Numbered from the stretch's first letter, positions 31,119-41,843 are shown. The stretch is DNA of 64,000 nt from Pseudomonas sp. GL-B-19 (GCF_019956415.1 NZ_JAHBDK010000014.1:62001-126000); one strand, 5' to 3'. The notes: a model not told the origin generated them from the letters alone. Numbers and translations are program-made.

Positions 31119-33983
31119 TTAAGCGTAGCTTTCGATCGACGGGCAGGCGCAGATCAGGTTGCGATCGCCGAACACGTTGTCGACGCGACCGACCGGTGGC
31201 CAGTATTTGCCTTCGATCAGCGACGCTACCGGATAAACGGCTTGCTCACGGCTGTACGGATGCGTCCACTCGCCGACGATTTCCGCTGCAGTGTGCGGAG
31301 CGTTCTTCAGCGGGTTGTCGTCCTTGTCCAGCGTGCCGTTTTCCACGGCGCGGATTTCTTCGCGGATGCGGATCATGGCGTCGCAGAAGCGGTCCAGTTC
31401 TTCCTTGGATTCGCTTTCGGTCGGCTCGATCATCAGCGTGCCGGCGACCGGGAACGACATGGTCGGGGCGTGGAAGCCGAAGTCGATCAAACGCTTGGCG
31501 ACGTCATCAACGCTGATGCCGCTGCTGTCTTTCAACGGACGCAGATCGAGGATGCATTCGTGCGCCACCAGGCCGTTGCTGCCGGTGTACAGCACTGGGT
31601 AGTGCTCTTCGAGGCGACGGGAGATGTAGTTGGCATTGAGGATCGCCAACTGCGAAGCGCGCTTGAGACCTGCGCCGCCCATCATTCGAATGTACATCCA
31701 GGTGATCGGCAGAATGCTCGCGCTGCCGAACGGTGCCGCGCAAACTGCGCCTTCCTTGCGTTCCATCTGGGCGTGGCCCGGCAAGAATGGGGTCAGGTGC
31801 GATTTCACGCCAATCGGGCCAACGCCCGGGCCGCCACCGCCGTGCGGAATGCAGAAGGTTTTGTGCAGGTTCAAGTGCGACACGTCGCCGCCGAACTTGC
31901 CCGGTGCGCAGAGGCCGACCATCGCGTTCATGTTGGCACCGTCGATGTAAACCTGGCCGCCGTTGTCATGAATGATGCCGCAGATTTCGCGGATGCCTTC
32001 TTCGAACACGCCGTGGGTCGACGGGTAGGTGATCATCAGCGCGGCCAGGTGCTCGCGGTGCTCGATGGCCTTGGCGCGCAGATCTTCAATGTCGACGTTG
32101 CCGCGGGTATCGCAGGCGGTCACGACCACACGCATGCCAGCCATGTTGGCGGTAGCCGGGTTGGTGCCGTGGGCGGACGACGGGATCAGGCAGATGTCGC
32201 GGCGGTCTTCGCCACGGCTCTGGTGATAGGCGCGAATTGCCAGCAGACCGGCGTACTCACCTTGCGAACCGGCGTTCGGTTGCAGCGAGATCGAGTCGTA
32301 ACCGGTAGCGGCGCACAGCATCGCTTCCAGTTCGTCGGTCAGTTGCTGGTAGCCGGCGCTTTGCTCGGCCGGGGCGAACGGGTGCAGGGCACCGAATTCA
32401 GCCCAGGTCACCGGGATCATTTCGCTGGCGGCGTTGAGTTTCATGGTGCACGAACCCAGCGGGATCATGGTGCGGTCCAGCGCCAGGTCCTTGTCGGCCA
32501 GCTTGCGCAGGTAGCGCATCAGCTCGGTTTCCGAGTGATAACGGTTGAACACCGGGTGGCTGAGGATCGGCGATTGACGAACCAGTGTGGCCGGAATGGC
32601 GCTGACCACCGAAGAGGCGAGGGCGGCGAAGTCTGGCAAGGTTTTGCCGTCAGCCAGCACGCTCCACAAGGTTTCGACGTCGGCCTGGGTGGTGGTTTCG
32701 TCGAGGGACAGGCCCAGGCGTTCAGCGTCGACCACACGCAGGTTGATGCGCTGGGCGCGAGCCTGCTCGTGCAGCTTGGCGGTGTTGGTGCCGGTGTTCA
32801 GGGTCAGGGTGTCGAAGAAAGCGGCTTGTTCGACGGTCAGGCCCAGTGCGCTCAAGCCTTTGGCCAGAATCGCCGTCAGGTGGTGCACGCGATTGGCGAT
32901 CTGAGTCAGGCCTTTCGGACCGTGGTACACGGCGTACATGCTGGCGATGTTGGCCAGCAATACTTGTGCGGTGCAGATGTTGCTGGTGGCCTTCTCGCGG
33001 CGGATGTGTTGCTCGCGGGTTTGCATGGCCAGGCGCAGGGCCGGCTTGCCGAAACGGTCCACCGAGACACCGACCAGACGGCCCGGCATGTCGCGCTTGA
33101 ACGCATCTTTAGTGGAGAAGTACGCCGCGTGCGGGCCACCGAAGCCCAGCGGCACGCCGAAGCGTTGTGCGCTGCCGATGGCCACGTCGGCACCGAATTC
33201 GCCCGGCGGGGTCAGCACGGTCAGGGCCAGCAGGTCAGCGGCCACGGCTACCAAAGCGTTGGCAGCGTGGAAGCGCTCGGTCAGTTCGCGGTAATCGAAT
33301 ACGTCACCGTTGCTGGCCGGGTATTGCAGCAGGGCGCCGAAGAACGGCGTCACGTCAGTCAGTTCGAGCTCGTCGCCGACTACCACGTCGATGCCCAACG
33401 GCTCGGCACGGGTGCGCAGCACGTCGAGGGTTTGCGGGTGGCAATGCACGGAGGCGAAGAAAGCGTGGCTGCCCTTGTTCTTGCTCAGGCGTTTGCAGAA
33501 GGTCATGGCTTCGGCAGCGGCGGTGGCTTCATCGAGCAAGGAAGCGTTGGCAATCGGCAGGCCGGTCAGGTCGCTGATCAGGGTCTGGAAGTTCAGCAGC
33601 GCTTCGAGACGGCCTTGGGAGATTTCTGGCTGGTACGGGGTGTAAGCGGTGTACCAGGCCGGGTTTTCCAGCAGGTTGCGCAGGATCGGCGACGGCGTGT
33701 GGGTGCCGTAGTAACCCTGGCCAATGTAGGTCTTGAACAGCTGGTTTTTACCGGCAATGGCTTTGATCGAGGCCAGGGCCTCGGCTTCGCTCAGACCGTC
33801 TTCCAGGCCCAGGACGCTAGTGCCTTTGATGCTGTCCGGGATGACGCTGGCGCTCAGGGCTTCCAGCGAGTCGAAGCCGAGACTGTTGAGCATCGCTTGC
33901 TCGTCACCGGCGCGCGGGCCGATGTGACGGGCGATGAATTCGTTGGCGGTGGTCACATTTACAGAAACAGGAAGTACAGTCAT
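31119..33983 (-). CDS. gcvP: Glycine dehydrogenase (decarboxylating), P protein
   Basis: A 954-residue pyridoxal-phosphate enzyme that decarboxylates glycine and loads the aminomethyl group onto GcvH. It is the long single-chain form. The PLP lysine is in [23 protein letters not shown]. The N-terminal half has [21 protein letters not shown] and [31 protein letters not shown]. It starts 11 nt after gcvH with GGAG upstream, so both are made from one message. Confidence 0.97.
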   Translation of the reverse strand: MTVLPVSVNVTTANEFIARHIGPRAGDEQAMLNSLGFDSLEALSASVIPDSIKGTSVLGLEDGLSEAEALASIKAIAGKNQLFKTYIGQGYYGTHTPSPILRNLLENPAWYTAYTPYQPEISQGRLEALLNFQTLISDLTGLPIANASLLDEATAAAEAMTFCKRLSKNKGSHAFFASVHCHPQTLDVLRTRAEPLGIDVVVGDELELTDVTPFFGALLQYPASNGDVFDYRELTERFHAANALVAVAADLLALTVLTPPGEFGADVAIGSAQRFGVPLGFGGPHAAYFSTKDAFKRDMPGRLVGVSVDRFGKPALRLAMQTREQHIRREKATSNICTAQVLLANIASMYAVYHGPKGLTQIANRVHHLTAILAKGLSALGLTVEQAAFFDTLTLNTGTNTAKLHEQARAQRINLRVVDAERLGLSLDETTTQADVETLWSVLADGKTLPDFAALASSVVSAIPATLVRQSPILSHPVFNRYHSETELMRYLRKLADKDLALDRTMIPLGSCTMKLNAASEMIPVTWAEFGALHPFAPAEQSAGYQQLTDELEAMLCAATGYDSISLQPNAGSQGEYAGLLAIRAYHQSRGEDRRDICLIPSSAHGTNPATANMAGMRVVVTACDTRGNVDIEDLRAKAIEHREHLAALMITYPSTHGVFEEGIREICGIIHDNGGQVYIDGANMNAMVGLCAPGKFGGDVSHLNLHKTFCIPHGGGGPGVGPIGVKSHLTPFLPGHAQMERKEGAVCAAPFGSASILPITWMYIRMMGGAGLKRASQLAILNANYISRRLEEHYPVLYTGSNGLVAHECILDLRPLKDSSGISVDDVAKRLIDFGFHAPTMSFPVAGTLMIEPTESESKEELDRFCDAMIRIREEIRAVENGTLDKDDNPLKNAPHTAAEIVGEWTHPYSREQAVYPVASLIEGKYWPPVGRVDNVFGDRNLICACPSIESYA

Positions 33984-33994
33984 GTCGGTGCTCC

Positions 33995-34378
33995 TCAGGC
34001 TTCGGCGTTGGCTTTGATCAGGCGGTCGTAGGCGTCCTGATCCAGCAGTTTGGCGACCGCCGAGGCGTCGCTTGGCTGGAAGCGGAAGAACCAGCCTTCG
34101 CCCAGCGGATCTTCGTTGACCAGTTCAGGGCTGCTGTCGAGTGCCGGGTTGACTTCCAGCACTTCGCCGTCCAATGGCATGTAGACGCCGCTGGCGGCTT
34201 TTACCGATTCCACGGTGGCGGCTTCAGCGCCTTTTTCGTAGGACTGCAGCTCAGGCAGCTGTACGAAAACCACGTCGCCCAAGGCGTTCTGTGCGAAAGC
34301 GGTGATGCCGACGGTAACGGTGCCGTCAGCTTCGGTGCGCAGCCATTCGTGATCTTCAGTAAAACGCAAATCGCTCAT
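33995..34378 (-). CDS. gcvH: Glycine cleavage system H protein
   Basis: A 127-residue lipoyl carrier shuttling the aminomethyl group between GcvP and GcvT. The lipoylated lysine is Lys60 in [11 protein letters not shown]. The N-terminal [21 protein letters not shown] is typical. It is the first gene of the operon; its ATG lies about 70 nt after a predicted sigma-54 start site and follows AGGAG. Confidence 0.97.
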   Translation of the reverse strand: MSDLRFTEDHEWLRTEADGTVTVGITAFAQNALGDVVFVQLPELQSYEKGAEAATVESVKAASGVYMPLDGEVLEVNPALDSSPELVNEDPLGEGWFFRFQPSDASAVAKLLDQDAYDRLIKANAEA

Positions 34379-34459
34379 GAGAACTCCTAAGGGGGCCAGA
34401 CTCGTCTGGTGGACGCTATTGAATGCGTGGGCAATAAGCCCTGTTATGACGAACTACTT

Positions 34460-34476
34460 AGCAAGAACGCGGCCAA
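34460..34476 (-). promoter_or_regulatory. Sigma-54 (-24/-12) promoter of the gcv operon
   Basis: On the minus strand the sequence reads TTGGCCGCGTTCTTGCT. The GG (-24) and GC (-12) pairs are exactly 10 nt apart, as required, in a TGGC...TTGCT context close to the TGGCAC-N5-TTGCW consensus. The start site would be near 34450. The next gene upstream, gcsR, encodes a sigma-54 activator. Confidence 0.82.
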
Positions 34477-34540
34477 TGTTGGTTTTGTCCTTATTAATCA
34501 ATGTTCTATAGGGTTTTATGGGCGGGTGAAACTTGCGCGC

Positions 34541-34658
34541 TGTAGCGAAATCGATACGGGCAGGGGCGGAGAGGAAAGCCGAGGTGGATCAAAGCCTTGT
34601 GCAGCCGTGATTGAAGAGGAGTGTAGCGATATCGTTCCGCTGTAGCGCTTTCAGTACA
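34541..34658 (-). promoter_or_regulatory. Three GcsR-type operator copies
   Basis: On the plus strand: TGTAGCG-AAAT-CGATACG (34541-34558), TGTAGCG-ATAT-CGTTCCG (34622-34639) and TGTAGCG-CTTT-CAGTACA (34641-34658). The published P. aeruginosa GcsR site is TGTAACG-N4-CGTTCCG, present in three copies. The middle copy here differs from it at one base outside the N4 gap. They lie about 65-200 bp upstream of the sigma-54 promoter, where an enhancer-binding protein would act by looping. Confidence 0.78.
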
Positions 34659-34686
34659 GATGGAGGTCGTTTTCAGCATAGAGCCC

Positions 34687-34779
34687 TGTAGGAGCCGAGC
34701 TTGCTTGCGATAGCGGTATTTCAGTCGAAATCAATGGTGAATGAAATACCGCTATCGCGAGCAAGCTCGGCTCCTACAG
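34687..34779. repeat. REPIN next to the gcsR 3' end
   Basis: Arms TGTAGGAGCCGAGCTTGC inverted at 34687 and 34779. The spacer is also self-complementary (TAGCGGTATTTCA against TGAAATACCGCTA), so nearly the whole 93 nt can fold as one hairpin. It starts 8 nt after the gcsR stop. Confidence 0.9.
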
Positions 34780-34787
34780 GGGGGGAT

Positions 34788-36296
34788 TCAGGGCTTGTTG
34801 GGTATGCCGTATTTGCGCAACCGATGGGCAATCGCCGTGTGGGACGTTTGCAGGCGGCTGGCCAGTTGGCGGGTCGAGGGGTAGCTGATGTAGAGTTTTT
34901 CCAGCAGGGTTTTCTCGAATTCCTCCATCGCCTGCTCCAGGCTGTCGACATCGCTGTCGCTCTGGCGTGCCACCGAGGTGCCGGCGATGTCGAGGTCGCC
35001 GATGTCGACCAGCGTGCTTTCGCAAATGGCCGCCGCGCGAAAGATCACGTTCTGCAATTGCCGCACGTTGCCCGGCCAGCGATTACCCAGCAGCGCCGGG
35101 TAGGTGCCCGGTGCCAGGCGACAGACCGGTCGCTGGATTTGCGCGCAGGCCTGCTGCATGAAGTAGCGGGCGAGCAACAGAATGTCCTGGCCACGTTCGC
35201 GCAACGGCGGGACTTCGACATTGAGCACATTGAGGCGATAAAACAGGTCTTCGCGGAAGCTGCCTTCGCTGACCATTTTTTCCAGATCGCGGTGGGTGGC
35301 GCTGAGGATCCGCACGTTGACCTTCACTTCACGATCGCCACCGACCCGGCGGAAGCTGCCGTCATTGAGAAACCGCAGCAGTTTCGCCTGCAAGTACGGC
35401 GACATCTCACCGATCTCATCCAGAAACACCGTGCCCTGGTTGGCCAGTTCCATGAGCCCGGGTTTGCCGCCACGCTGAGCACCGGTGAAGGCGCCGGGGG
35501 CGTAGCCGAACAGTTCGCTTTCGGCGAGGTTCTCCGGCAATGCCGCGCAGTTCAACGCAAGAAATGGCGAGCTGTGCCGAGCGCTGCTGGCATGGCAGGC
35601 CCGAGCCACCAATTCCTTGCCGGTGCCGGTTTCGCCCTGAATCAGCAGAGGCGCATCAAGGGCGGCGACCCGTTGGGCGCGAGCCTTGAGGGTGCGGATC
35701 ACCGGCGACTCGCCGAGCAGCGCATCGAAACCTTCGGCGTGGTCATGGTGCAGCGCCGAGAGGCGTTCGCCGATGCGGTTGGGTTGATACAAGGTCAACA
35801 GGGCGCCCGCGTCGGTGATCGGCGTGGCGTCCAGCAGCAACGTCTGACCGTCGACGGTAATTTCCCGCAGCGGCAAGCGAAAGCCGTGTTCAAGCAGGGC
35901 GTCGAGCAGCGCCGGGTCGGCGAACAGCTCGGCGATGCTTTCACCGGCTGGTTCACGCCCGTACAACGCAATCAGTGCCGGGTTGGCCAACAACACTTTG
36001 CCGGCACTGTCCAGCGCCAGTACCGGGTCGGTCATGGCCGCGAGCAATGCGTCGAGTTGCAGGTGTCGGCGCTGGCCGGGAAGGATGTCGACCACCGTCA
36101 CCGCCTGCACGCCACGCACGCTGAACAGCGCATCGCGCAGCTCCTCAAGGACTTGCGGGCTCAGGGTCGGGGCGTCGATGTAAACGTTGGGCGGAACCAT
36201 TTCCACCGCATCCAGATTGAGATTGCGCCCACCGAGCAGGGCCAGGACTTCCTGGGTAATGCCGACGCGGTCGATGAAGCTGACGTGGATACGCAT
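34788..36296 (-). CDS. gcsR: Sigma-54 dependent activator of glycine cleavage (GcsR, TyrR-like)
   Basis: A 502-residue enhancer-binding protein. An ACT domain is at the N terminus (MRIHVSFIDRVGITQEVLALL, about 1-75), then a PAS domain (about 80-185), then the AAA+ domain (about 205-430) with Walker A GETGTGKELVA, the sigma-54 contact loop GAFTGA, and Walker B GTVFLDEIGEM, and finally a C-terminal TyrR-type helix-turn-helix (STRQLASRLQTSHTAIAHRLRKYGI). The intact GAFTGA shows it should activate sigma-54, unlike E. coli TyrR. In P. aeruginosa GcsR switches on gcvH2-gcvP2-glyA2-sdaA-gcvT2 in response to glycine; gene order and operators here match. The ATG at 36296 has only a weak ribosome binding site. 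Confidence 0.9.
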   Translation of the reverse strand: MRIHVSFIDRVGITQEVLALLGGRNLNLDAVEMVPPNVYIDAPTLSPQVLEELRDALFSVRGVQAVTVVDILPGQRRHLQLDALLAAMTDPVLALDSAGKVLLANPALIALYGREPAGESIAELFADPALLDALLEHGFRLPLREITVDGQTLLLDATPITDAGALLTLYQPNRIGERLSALHHDHAEGFDALLGESPVIRTLKARAQRVAALDAPLLIQGETGTGKELVARACHASSARHSSPFLALNCAALPENLAESELFGYAPGAFTGAQRGGKPGLMELANQGTVFLDEIGEMSPYLQAKLLRFLNDGSFRRVGGDREVKVNVRILSATHRDLEKMVSEGSFREDLFYRLNVLNVEVPPLRERGQDILLLARYFMQQACAQIQRPVCRLAPGTYPALLGNRWPGNVRQLQNVIFRAAAICESTLVDIGDLDIAGTSVARQSDSDVDSLEQAMEEFEKTLLEKLYISYPSTRQLASRLQTSHTAIAHRLRKYGIPNKP

Positions 36297-36396
36297 GGGG
36301 CGGTTTTTGGTTCTGAGGTGCGGAGGGTGGCAAGTATGCCTTGGGGCGGGCGAATGGTGAAATCCTGCGCAGGATTTCAGGCCAACACCAAACCCT

Positions 36397-36487
36397 TGTA
36401 GGAGCTGGCTTGCCGGCGAAGGCGGCGTGTCAGTCGCTATCGATGTCGACTGTTAGACCGCTTTCGCGAGCAAGCTTGCTCCTACAG
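36397..36487. repeat. REPIN with two unlike arms
   Basis: Left arm TGTAGGAGCTGGCTTGCCGG, right arm complementary to TGTAGGAGCAAGCTTGCTCG. The spacer has GTCAGTCGC and GATGTCGACTGT. It lies between gcsR and the following minus-strand gene. Confidence 0.85.
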
Positions 36488-36499
36488 GGGGAGTGCGGG

Positions 36500-36862
36500 T
36501 TACTCGAAGTGTTCGGGGTTGACCGGGTCGCCGGATTTCATATCCAGCTGCACCCGAATGTCTTCAAACATCAAATCGTAATGCTTGTGGACCGAGCCGA
36601 TCTGGCTGTGTGTCTTCGGGATTCCGTATCTCTCGGCGATTTTCGTCACGTTGTTGGCAAAGTTGTAGGCTTCCTCCTTGGGCAGGAAGAAGGTCTCTGT
36701 CATGTCCTTACCTTGAATGCTGCCATGCATCGTGAACTGGATGCCTTTTTCCCCTTTGGGATTCTTGCTGACTTCATAGTCGAGGTGAATGTTGTAGCTG
36801 ACATCATCCTTGGTCAGCGCGTGACGCTCGATGTGCAAGTGCCCTGGCTGAAACTGCGCCAT
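36500..36862 (-). CDS. Conserved hypothetical protein, DUF5064-like
   Basis: A 120-residue soluble protein with no signal peptide or membrane helix. It begins MAQFQPGHLHIERHALTKDDVSYNIHLDYEV and is rich in alternating polar/hydrophobic strands followed by one helix (FFLPKEEAYNFANNVTKIAERYG). It resembles a Pseudomonas family annotated as DUF5064; I give this from memory and no function is known. It is 12 nt downstream of arcC, so it is probably the last gene of the arc operon and may be expressed without oxygen. Confidence 0.7.
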   Translation of the reverse strand: MAQFQPGHLHIERHALTKDDVSYNIHLDYEVSKNPKGEKGIQFTMHGSIQGKDMTETFFLPKEEAYNFANNVTKIAERYGIPKTHSQIGSVHKHYDLMFEDIRVQLDMKSGDPVNPEHFE

Positions 36863-36874
36863 AGACGTCTCTCC

Positions 36875-37804
36875 TTATAAGTAAGTAATGCCAGGTTTCG
36901 CTGTGCTGATGCGCGTACCGGCCGTGCCCTGGACGATCGCTTCGATGTCCGAGAGTGAACCGATCACTGCGACCTTTCCAGTATGGCGTGCGAATTCACA
37001 GGCTGCCTGAACCTTCGGTCCCATGGAGCCTGCGGCGAAGCCGAGTTTTTCCATTTCATCCGGGTGAGCCTGGCCGATGGCTTTCTGGGTCGGCTTGCCG
37101 TAATCGATGAACGCGGCACTGACGTCGGTGGCGATCACCAGAATATCGGCTTCAAGTTGTTCGGCCAGCAGCGCCGAGCACAGGTCTTTATCGATGACTG
37201 CTTCGACACCTTCCAGTACGCCGGGAGCCGTGTACATGGTCGGAATGCCGCCACCACCGGCGCAGATCACGATGCTGCCTTTTTCCAGCAGCCATTTGAT
37301 CGGGCGGATCTCGAAAATGCGTTTCGGTCTGGGGCTGGCCACCACACGACGATATTTATCGCCGTCCGGGGCAATTGCCCAGCCTTTCTCGGCGGCGAGC
37401 TTTTCTGCATCGGCCTTGGCGTACACCGGGCCGATCGGTTTGGTGGGGTTCTGGAACGCCGGGTCGTTGGCGTCGACTTCGACCTGGGTGAGCAGGGTGG
37501 CGAAGGGCACTTCGAAGTCCAGCAGGTTGCCCAGTTCCTGTTCGATGATGTAGCCGATCATGCCTTCGGTTTCGGCACCGAGCACGTCCAGCGGGTAAGG
37601 GGTAACCGAGGTGTAGGCCGCGGCTTGCAGCGACAACAGGCCGACCTGCGGGCCATTGCCGTGGGCAATCACCAGTTGGTTACCGGCGTGGACCTTGGCA
37701 ATTTGTTCAGTGGCGACGCGAATGTTGGCGCGCTGGTTGTCCGCGGTCATGGGTTCACCACGGCGGAGCAGGGCGTTACCGCCCAAAGCGACGACGATAC
37801 GCAT
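36875..37804 (-). CDS. arcC: Carbamate kinase ArcC
   Basis: A 309-residue enzyme that makes ATP from carbamoyl phosphate and ADP, the energy step of the arginine deiminase pathway. It begins [32 protein letters not shown] and [12 protein letters not shown] are family blocks, and [15 protein letters not shown] is the nucleotide-site region. AAGGA precedes the start. It is separated from arcB by a REPIN. Confidence 0.97.
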   Translation of the reverse strand: MRIVVALGGNALLRRGEPMTADNQRANIRVATEQIAKVHAGNQLVIAHGNGPQVGLLSLQAAAYTSVTPYPLDVLGAETEGMIGYIIEQELGNLLDFEVPFATLLTQVEVDANDPAFQNPTKPIGPVYAKADAEKLAAEKGWAIAPDGDKYRRVVASPRPKRIFEIRPIKWLLEKGSIVICAGGGGIPTMYTAPGVLEGVEAVIDKDLCSALLAEQLEADILVIATDVSAAFIDYGKPTQKAIGQAHPDEMEKLGFAAGSMGPKVQAACEFARHTGKVAVIGSLSDIEAIVQGTAGTRISTAKPGITYL

Positions 37805-37849
37805 AATGCAGTCCTTCTAAACAGAGGAAAGGCAAACGACTCGATCAAT

Positions 37850-37939
37850 TGTAGGAGTGAGCCTGCTCGCGATTGCGCGGCATCAGTCGACATTAATGTT
37901 GAATGTCAGACCGCTATCGCGAGCAGGCTCGCTCCCACA
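37850..37939. repeat. REPIN between arcB and arcC
   Basis: Arms GTAGGAGTGAGCCTGC and the inverse of GTGGGAGCGAGCCTGC, with a 42-nt spacer containing CAGTCGACATTAATGTTG. It lies inside the arc operon and may lower arcC relative to arcB, or protect the upstream message from 3' decay. Confidence 0.9.
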
Positions 37940-37957
37940 TTGATCGGGTTCCGTTCT

Positions 37958-38968
37958 TTACAGATCAGCCAGGGTCGACACCAGGATCGCCTTGATGGTG
38001 TGCATGCGGTTTTCCGCTTGCTCGAAGGCGATGCAGGCCGGCGACTCGAATACGTCATCGGTCACTTCGATGCCGTTCTTCAGGTTCGGGTACTGCTCGG
38101 CAATCTGCTTGCCGATTTTGGTGTCACTGTTGTGGAAGGCCGGCAGGCAGTGCATGAACTTGGTGCGCGGGTTGCCGGTGGCTTTCATCAGTTCGGCGTT
38201 GACCTGATACGGCAGCAGTTGCTGGATACGTTCGGCCCAGGCTTCGACTGGTTCGCCCATCGAGACCCAGACGTCGGTGTGGATGAAGTCCACGCCTTTG
38301 ACCGCAGCTTTCGGGTCTTCGGTCAGGGTGATGCGGGCACCGCTTTCTTCCGCGTATTGCTTGCAGCGCGCGACCAGATCGTCAAGCGGCCACAGGGCTT
38401 TCGGGGCGCAGATGCGCACGTCCATGCCCAGCTTGGCGCCGATCAGCAACAGTGAGTTGCCCATGTTGTTACGGGCGTCGCCAAGGTAGGCGTAGCTGAT
38501 GTCGTGAATCGGCTTGTCGGCGTGCTCACGCATGGTCAGCACGTCGGCGATCATTTGCGTCGGGTGGTATTCATCGGTCAGGCCGTTGAACACGGGTACA
38601 CCGGCAAATTTGGCCAGCTCCTCGACGATTTCCTGTTTAAAGCCACGGTATTCGATGGCGTCGTACATGCGCCCCAATACGCGGGCGGTGTCTTTCATGC
38701 TTTCTTTGTGACCGATCTGCGAGGAGTTCGGGTCGATGTAGGTGACGTTGGCGCCCTGGTCATAAGCCGCGACTTCGAACGCACAGCGGGTGCGGGTCGA
38801 GGTTTTTTCGAAGATCAGCGCGATGTTGTTGCCTTTGAGGTGTTGCTGCTCGGTGCCGGTGTACTTGGCGCGCTTGAGGTCGCGGGACAGGTCGAGCAGG
38901 TAGCGCAATTCGCGAGGGGTGTGGTGTTCCAGGCTCAGCAAATTACGGTTGTGAATATTAAAAGCCAT
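37958..38968 (-). CDS. arcB: Catabolic ornithine carbamoyltransferase ArcB
   Basis: A 336-residue enzyme that splits citrulline with phosphate into ornithine and carbamoyl phosphate. The carbamoyl-phosphate motif is [20 protein letters not shown] is conserved; the catalytic cysteine is in [13 protein letters not shown]. The longer form and [16 protein letters not shown] start match the catabolic rather than the biosynthetic enzyme. The frame is open to 39010, but the ATG at 38968 follows AAAGGAGATC. Confidence 0.96.
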   Translation of the reverse strand: MAFNIHNRNLLSLEHHTPRELRYLLDLSRDLKRAKYTGTEQQHLKGNNIALIFEKTSTRTRCAFEVAAYDQGANVTYIDPNSSQIGHKESMKDTARVLGRMYDAIEYRGFKQEIVEELAKFAGVPVFNGLTDEYHPTQMIADVLTMREHADKPIHDISYAYLGDARNNMGNSLLLIGAKLGMDVRICAPKALWPLDDLVARCKQYAEESGARITLTEDPKAAVKGVDFIHTDVWVSMGEPVEAWAERIQQLLPYQVNAELMKATGNPRTKFMHCLPAFHNSDTKIGKQIAEQYPNLKNGIEVTDDVFESPACIAFEQAENRMHTIKAILVSTLADL

Positions 38969-39048
38969 GATGGATCTCCTTTGGTGTCGGTTATCCCCTT
39001 GGTCGTGCATGCCCAGGGGTACAGGGCAGCGACGGCCAAGGCTGAAGG

Positions 39049-40305
39049 TTAGTAGTCGATTGGGTCGCGAATGATCGGGCAGGTCATGCAGTGGCCGCCG
39101 CCACGCCCACGGCCCAGTTCGCCGGCGCTGATGGTGATGACTTCGATACCCGCCTTGCGCAGCAGGGTGTTGGTGTAGGTGTTGCGGTCATAACCGATGA
39201 CCACGCCTGGCTCCACGGCCACCACGTTGTTGCCGTCGTCCCATTGTTCGCGTTCCGCGGCGAAGCTGTTGCCGCCGGTTTCCACCACTCGCAACGTTTT
39301 CAGGTTGAGGGCCTTGGCCACCGTGTCGAGGAAGCTGGTTTCTTCGCGCCGGATGTCAATGCCGCCCGGTTTCTTCTCGTCCGGACGCAGGGTGAAGGCG
39401 ACGATCTGGTTCACGACTTCGGGGAAAATGGTTACCAGGTCGCGGTCACAGAAGCTGAACACGGTGTCCAGGTGCATCGCGGCGCGGGATTTTGGCAGGC
39501 CGGCGACAATGACTTTTTCGACCGCTTTGTTTTTGAACAGGTTTTGCGCCAGCAGGCCAATGGCCTGGCGGGACGAGCGTTCGCCCATGCCGATCAGCAC
39601 CACGCCGTTACCGATTGGCATCACGTCACCACCTTCGAGGGTGGAACTGCCGTGTTCCAGGTCCGGGTCGCCGTACCAGATCTGGAAGTCGGCGTTGGTG
39701 AATTCCGGATGGAATTTGTAAATGGCAGTGGTCAGCAGGGTTTCCTGACGGCGTGCCGGCCAGTACATCGGGTTCAGGGTCACGCCACCGTAGATCCAGC
39801 AAGTGGTGTCGCGGGTGAACTGGGTGTTAGGCAGTGGCGGCAGAATGAAGCTGGAGTGGCCGAGGAAGTCGCGGAACATCTCGATGGTTTTGCCGCCGAA
39901 ACTGGTCGGCAGATCATCGGCGGAGACACCGCCGATCAGGAACTCGGCGATTTTGCGCGGCTCCAGGCTACGCAGCCACGAGCCGGTTTCATTGATCAGG
40001 CCCAGGCCCACAGAGTTGGGGGTGATCTTGCGCTCCAGAATCCAGTCGAGCGCTTCCGGGATCGCGACGATGTCGGTCAGCAGGTTGTGCATTTCCAGCA
40101 CGTCGATGTTGCGTTCGCGCATCTTGGTGACGAAGTCGAAGTGGTCACGCTTGGCTTGGGCGACCCATAGCACATCATCAAACAGCAGTTCGTCACAGTT
40201 GTTCGGGGTTAGCCGCTGGTGGGCCAGGCCGGGGGAGCAAACCATGACTTTGCGCAGTTTGCCGGCTTCGGAATGTACACCGAACTTAACTTTTTCCGTG
40301 GTCAT
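39049..40305 (-). CDS. arcA: Arginine deiminase ArcA
   Basis: A 418-residue enzyme hydrolysing arginine to citrulline and ammonia. The catalytic cysteine is Cys406 in [17 protein letters not shown], the same number as in P. aeruginosa Arc[23 protein letters not shown] and [13 protein letters not shown] carry other active-site residues. GGAGGATCA precedes the start. It follows arcD by 35 nt. Confidence 0.97.
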   Translation of the reverse strand: MTTEKVKFGVHSEAGKLRKVMVCSPGLAHQRLTPNNCDELLFDDVLWVAQAKRDHFDFVTKMRERNIDVLEMHNLLTDIVAIPEALDWILERKITPNSVGLGLINETGSWLRSLEPRKIAEFLIGGVSADDLPTSFGGKTIEMFRDFLGHSSFILPPLPNTQFTRDTTCWIYGGVTLNPMYWPARRQETLLTTAIYKFHPEFTNADFQIWYGDPDLEHGSSTLEGGDVMPIGNGVVLIGMGERSSRQAIGLLAQNLFKNKAVEKVIVAGLPKSRAAMHLDTVFSFCDRDLVTIFPEVVNQIVAFTLRPDEKKPGGIDIRREETSFLDTVAKALNLKTLRVVETGGNSFAAEREQWDDGNNVVAVEPGVVIGYDRNTYTNTLLRKAGIEVITISAGELGRGRGGGHCMTCPIIRDPIDY

Positions 40306-40340
40306 TACAGTGATCCTCCAGATGACAAATTATTCAGGTG

Positions 40341-41768
40341 TTACAGGGTCAGGAAGCCGTCATACAGGCCGAAGGCCGCCACCACGGCGCCCACGATTAC
40401 GCCTGCAAAAATCAGCTTCTCGACGTTGGTGAAAACAGGTTTGTTGAGTTCTCTCTTGGCTTTGGCGAACAGGATCACGCCGGGCGCATAGAGCAGGGCG
40501 GACAGCAGCAGGTATTTGGTGCCCCCCGCGTAGACCAGCCAGACCGCGTAGATCACCGAGATAGCGCCGATGAGCAGGTCTTTGGTGCGGTCGCCGGAAT
40601 CGTTTTCGTAAGTCTCACCGCGCACCGCCAGCAGCAGCGCGTAAGCCGCCGACCACAGGTAGGGCACCAGAATCATCGAGGTGGCGAGGTAGATCAGCGA
40701 CAGGTAAGTACTGGCCGAAAACAGCGTAATGATCAGGAACAGCTGCACCATCGCGTTGGTCAGCCACAGTGCGTTGACCGGCACATGATTGGCGTTTTCC
40801 TTGCGCAGGAACTCCGGCATGGTGTGGTCCTTGGCGGCGGCGAACATGATCTCCGCACACAGCAGCACCCACGACAGCAAGGCTCCCAGCAGCGAGATGA
40901 TCAAGCCGACGCTGATCAGCACCGCGCCCCAATGCCCGACCACATGCTCCAGCACTGCCGCCATCGACGGGTTCTGCAGCTTGGCCAGTTCCGGTTGGGT
41001 CATGATGCCCAGGGACAGGACGTTCACCAGCACCAGGAACAGCAGCACGGTGATGAAACCGATGACGGTGGCTTTACCCACATCGCTGCGTTTTTCGGCG
41101 CGGGCCGAGAAAATGCTCGCGCCCTCGATGCCGATGAACACCCAGACGGTGACCAGCATCATCTTGCGCACCTGGTTCATCACGCTGCCCAGGTCCGGGT
41201 TTTTCAAGCCCCAGATGTCAGCGGTGAATATGTCCAGTTTGAAAGCGAAAATCGCGATCAACACGAACAGCACCAGCGGCACGATCTTGGCGACCGTGGT
41301 CACCATGTTAATGAACGCCGCTTCCTTGATCCCCCGCAACACGAGGAAATGCACACCCCAGAGCAGCGCCGATGCGCCAATGATGGCAGCCACGGTGTTG
41401 CCTTCACCGAAAATCGGGAAGAAGTAGCCAAGGGTGCTGAACAAGAGAACGAAGTAGCCAACGTTGCCCAGCCAGGCACTGATCCAGTACCCCCAGGCGG
41501 AAGAGAAACCCATGTAGTCGCCAAAACCGGCCTTGGCGTAGGCGTAAACCCCGCCGTCCAGATCAGGCTTGCGGTTGGCGAGGGTCTGGAAGACGAACGC
41601 CAGGGTCAACATGCCGACGGCAGTGATGGCCCAACCGATCAGTACCGCGCCAACATCGGCACTGGCGGCCATGTTTTGTGGCAACGAGAAGATCCCGCCA
41701 CCAATCATTGAGCCGACTACCAACGCAACCAATGCGCCAAGTTTCAGTTTTCCGGGGGATTCAGACAT
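40341..41768 (-). CDS. arcD: Arginine:ornithine antiporter ArcD
   Basis: A 475-residue inner-membrane exchanger of the APC superfamily with about 12 helices. It brings arginine in and ornithine out without using energy. The N-terminal LGALVALVVGSMIGGGIFSLPQNMA contains the substrate-loop glycines (GSMIGGGIF). It is the first gene of arcDABC, with an Anr-type promoter upstream, and has a divergent paralogue at 42230. Confidence 0.96.
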   Translation of the reverse strand: MSESPGKLKLGALVALVVGSMIGGGIFSLPQNMAASADVGAVLIGWAITAVGMLTLAFVFQTLANRKPDLDGGVYAYAKAGFGDYMGFSSAWGYWISAWLGNVGYFVLLFSTLGYFFPIFGEGNTVAAIIGASALLWGVHFLVLRGIKEAAFINMVTTVAKIVPLVLFVLIAIFAFKLDIFTADIWGLKNPDLGSVMNQVRKMMLVTVWVFIGIEGASIFSARAEKRSDVGKATVIGFITVLLFLVLVNVLSLGIMTQPELAKLQNPSMAAVLEHVVGHWGAVLISVGLIISLLGALLSWVLLCAEIMFAAAKDHTMPEFLRKENANHVPVNALWLTNAMVQLFLIITLFSASTYLSLIYLATSMILVPYLWSAAYALLLAVRGETYENDSGDRTKDLLIGAISVIYAVWLVYAGGTKYLLLSALLYAPGVILFAKAKRELNKPVFTNVEKLIFAGVIVGAVVAAFGLYDGFLTL

Positions 41769-41801
41769 CGCATGACTCCAGTGCAGGAGAAGAGAGACAA
41801 C

Positions 41802-41843
41802 AGAGTAGATCTGCTAGCTATTCGAACATCTGACTTAGATCAG
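41802..41843 (-). promoter_or_regulatory. Anr-dependent promoter of arcDABC
   Basis: The minus strand has CTGATCTAAGTCAG (41830-41843), a 7-of-10 match to the Anr/FNR box TTGAT-N4-ATCAA. It is centred at 41836.5. A -10-like TACTCT lies at 41802-41807, putting the box at -41.5, the class II activator position used by Anr at the P. aeruginosa arc promoter. Confidence 0.7.

Noticed and set aside
30981..34031. Very long plus-strand open frame (1016 codons) opposite gcvP
   Set aside because: It is an antisense shadow of a GC-rich coding region; it has no recognisable domain, no ribosome binding site, and the minus strand encodes an unmistakable GcvP.
34409..34645. 78-codon plus-strand open frame upstream of gcvH
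   Set aside because: It overlaps the sigma-54 promoter and GcsR operators; no ribosome binding site or family.
34379..34690. A glycine riboswitch in the gcvH leader
   Set aside because: The predicted leader is only about 70 nt and shows none of the conserved aptamer blocks; control by GcsR and sigma-54 explains the region.
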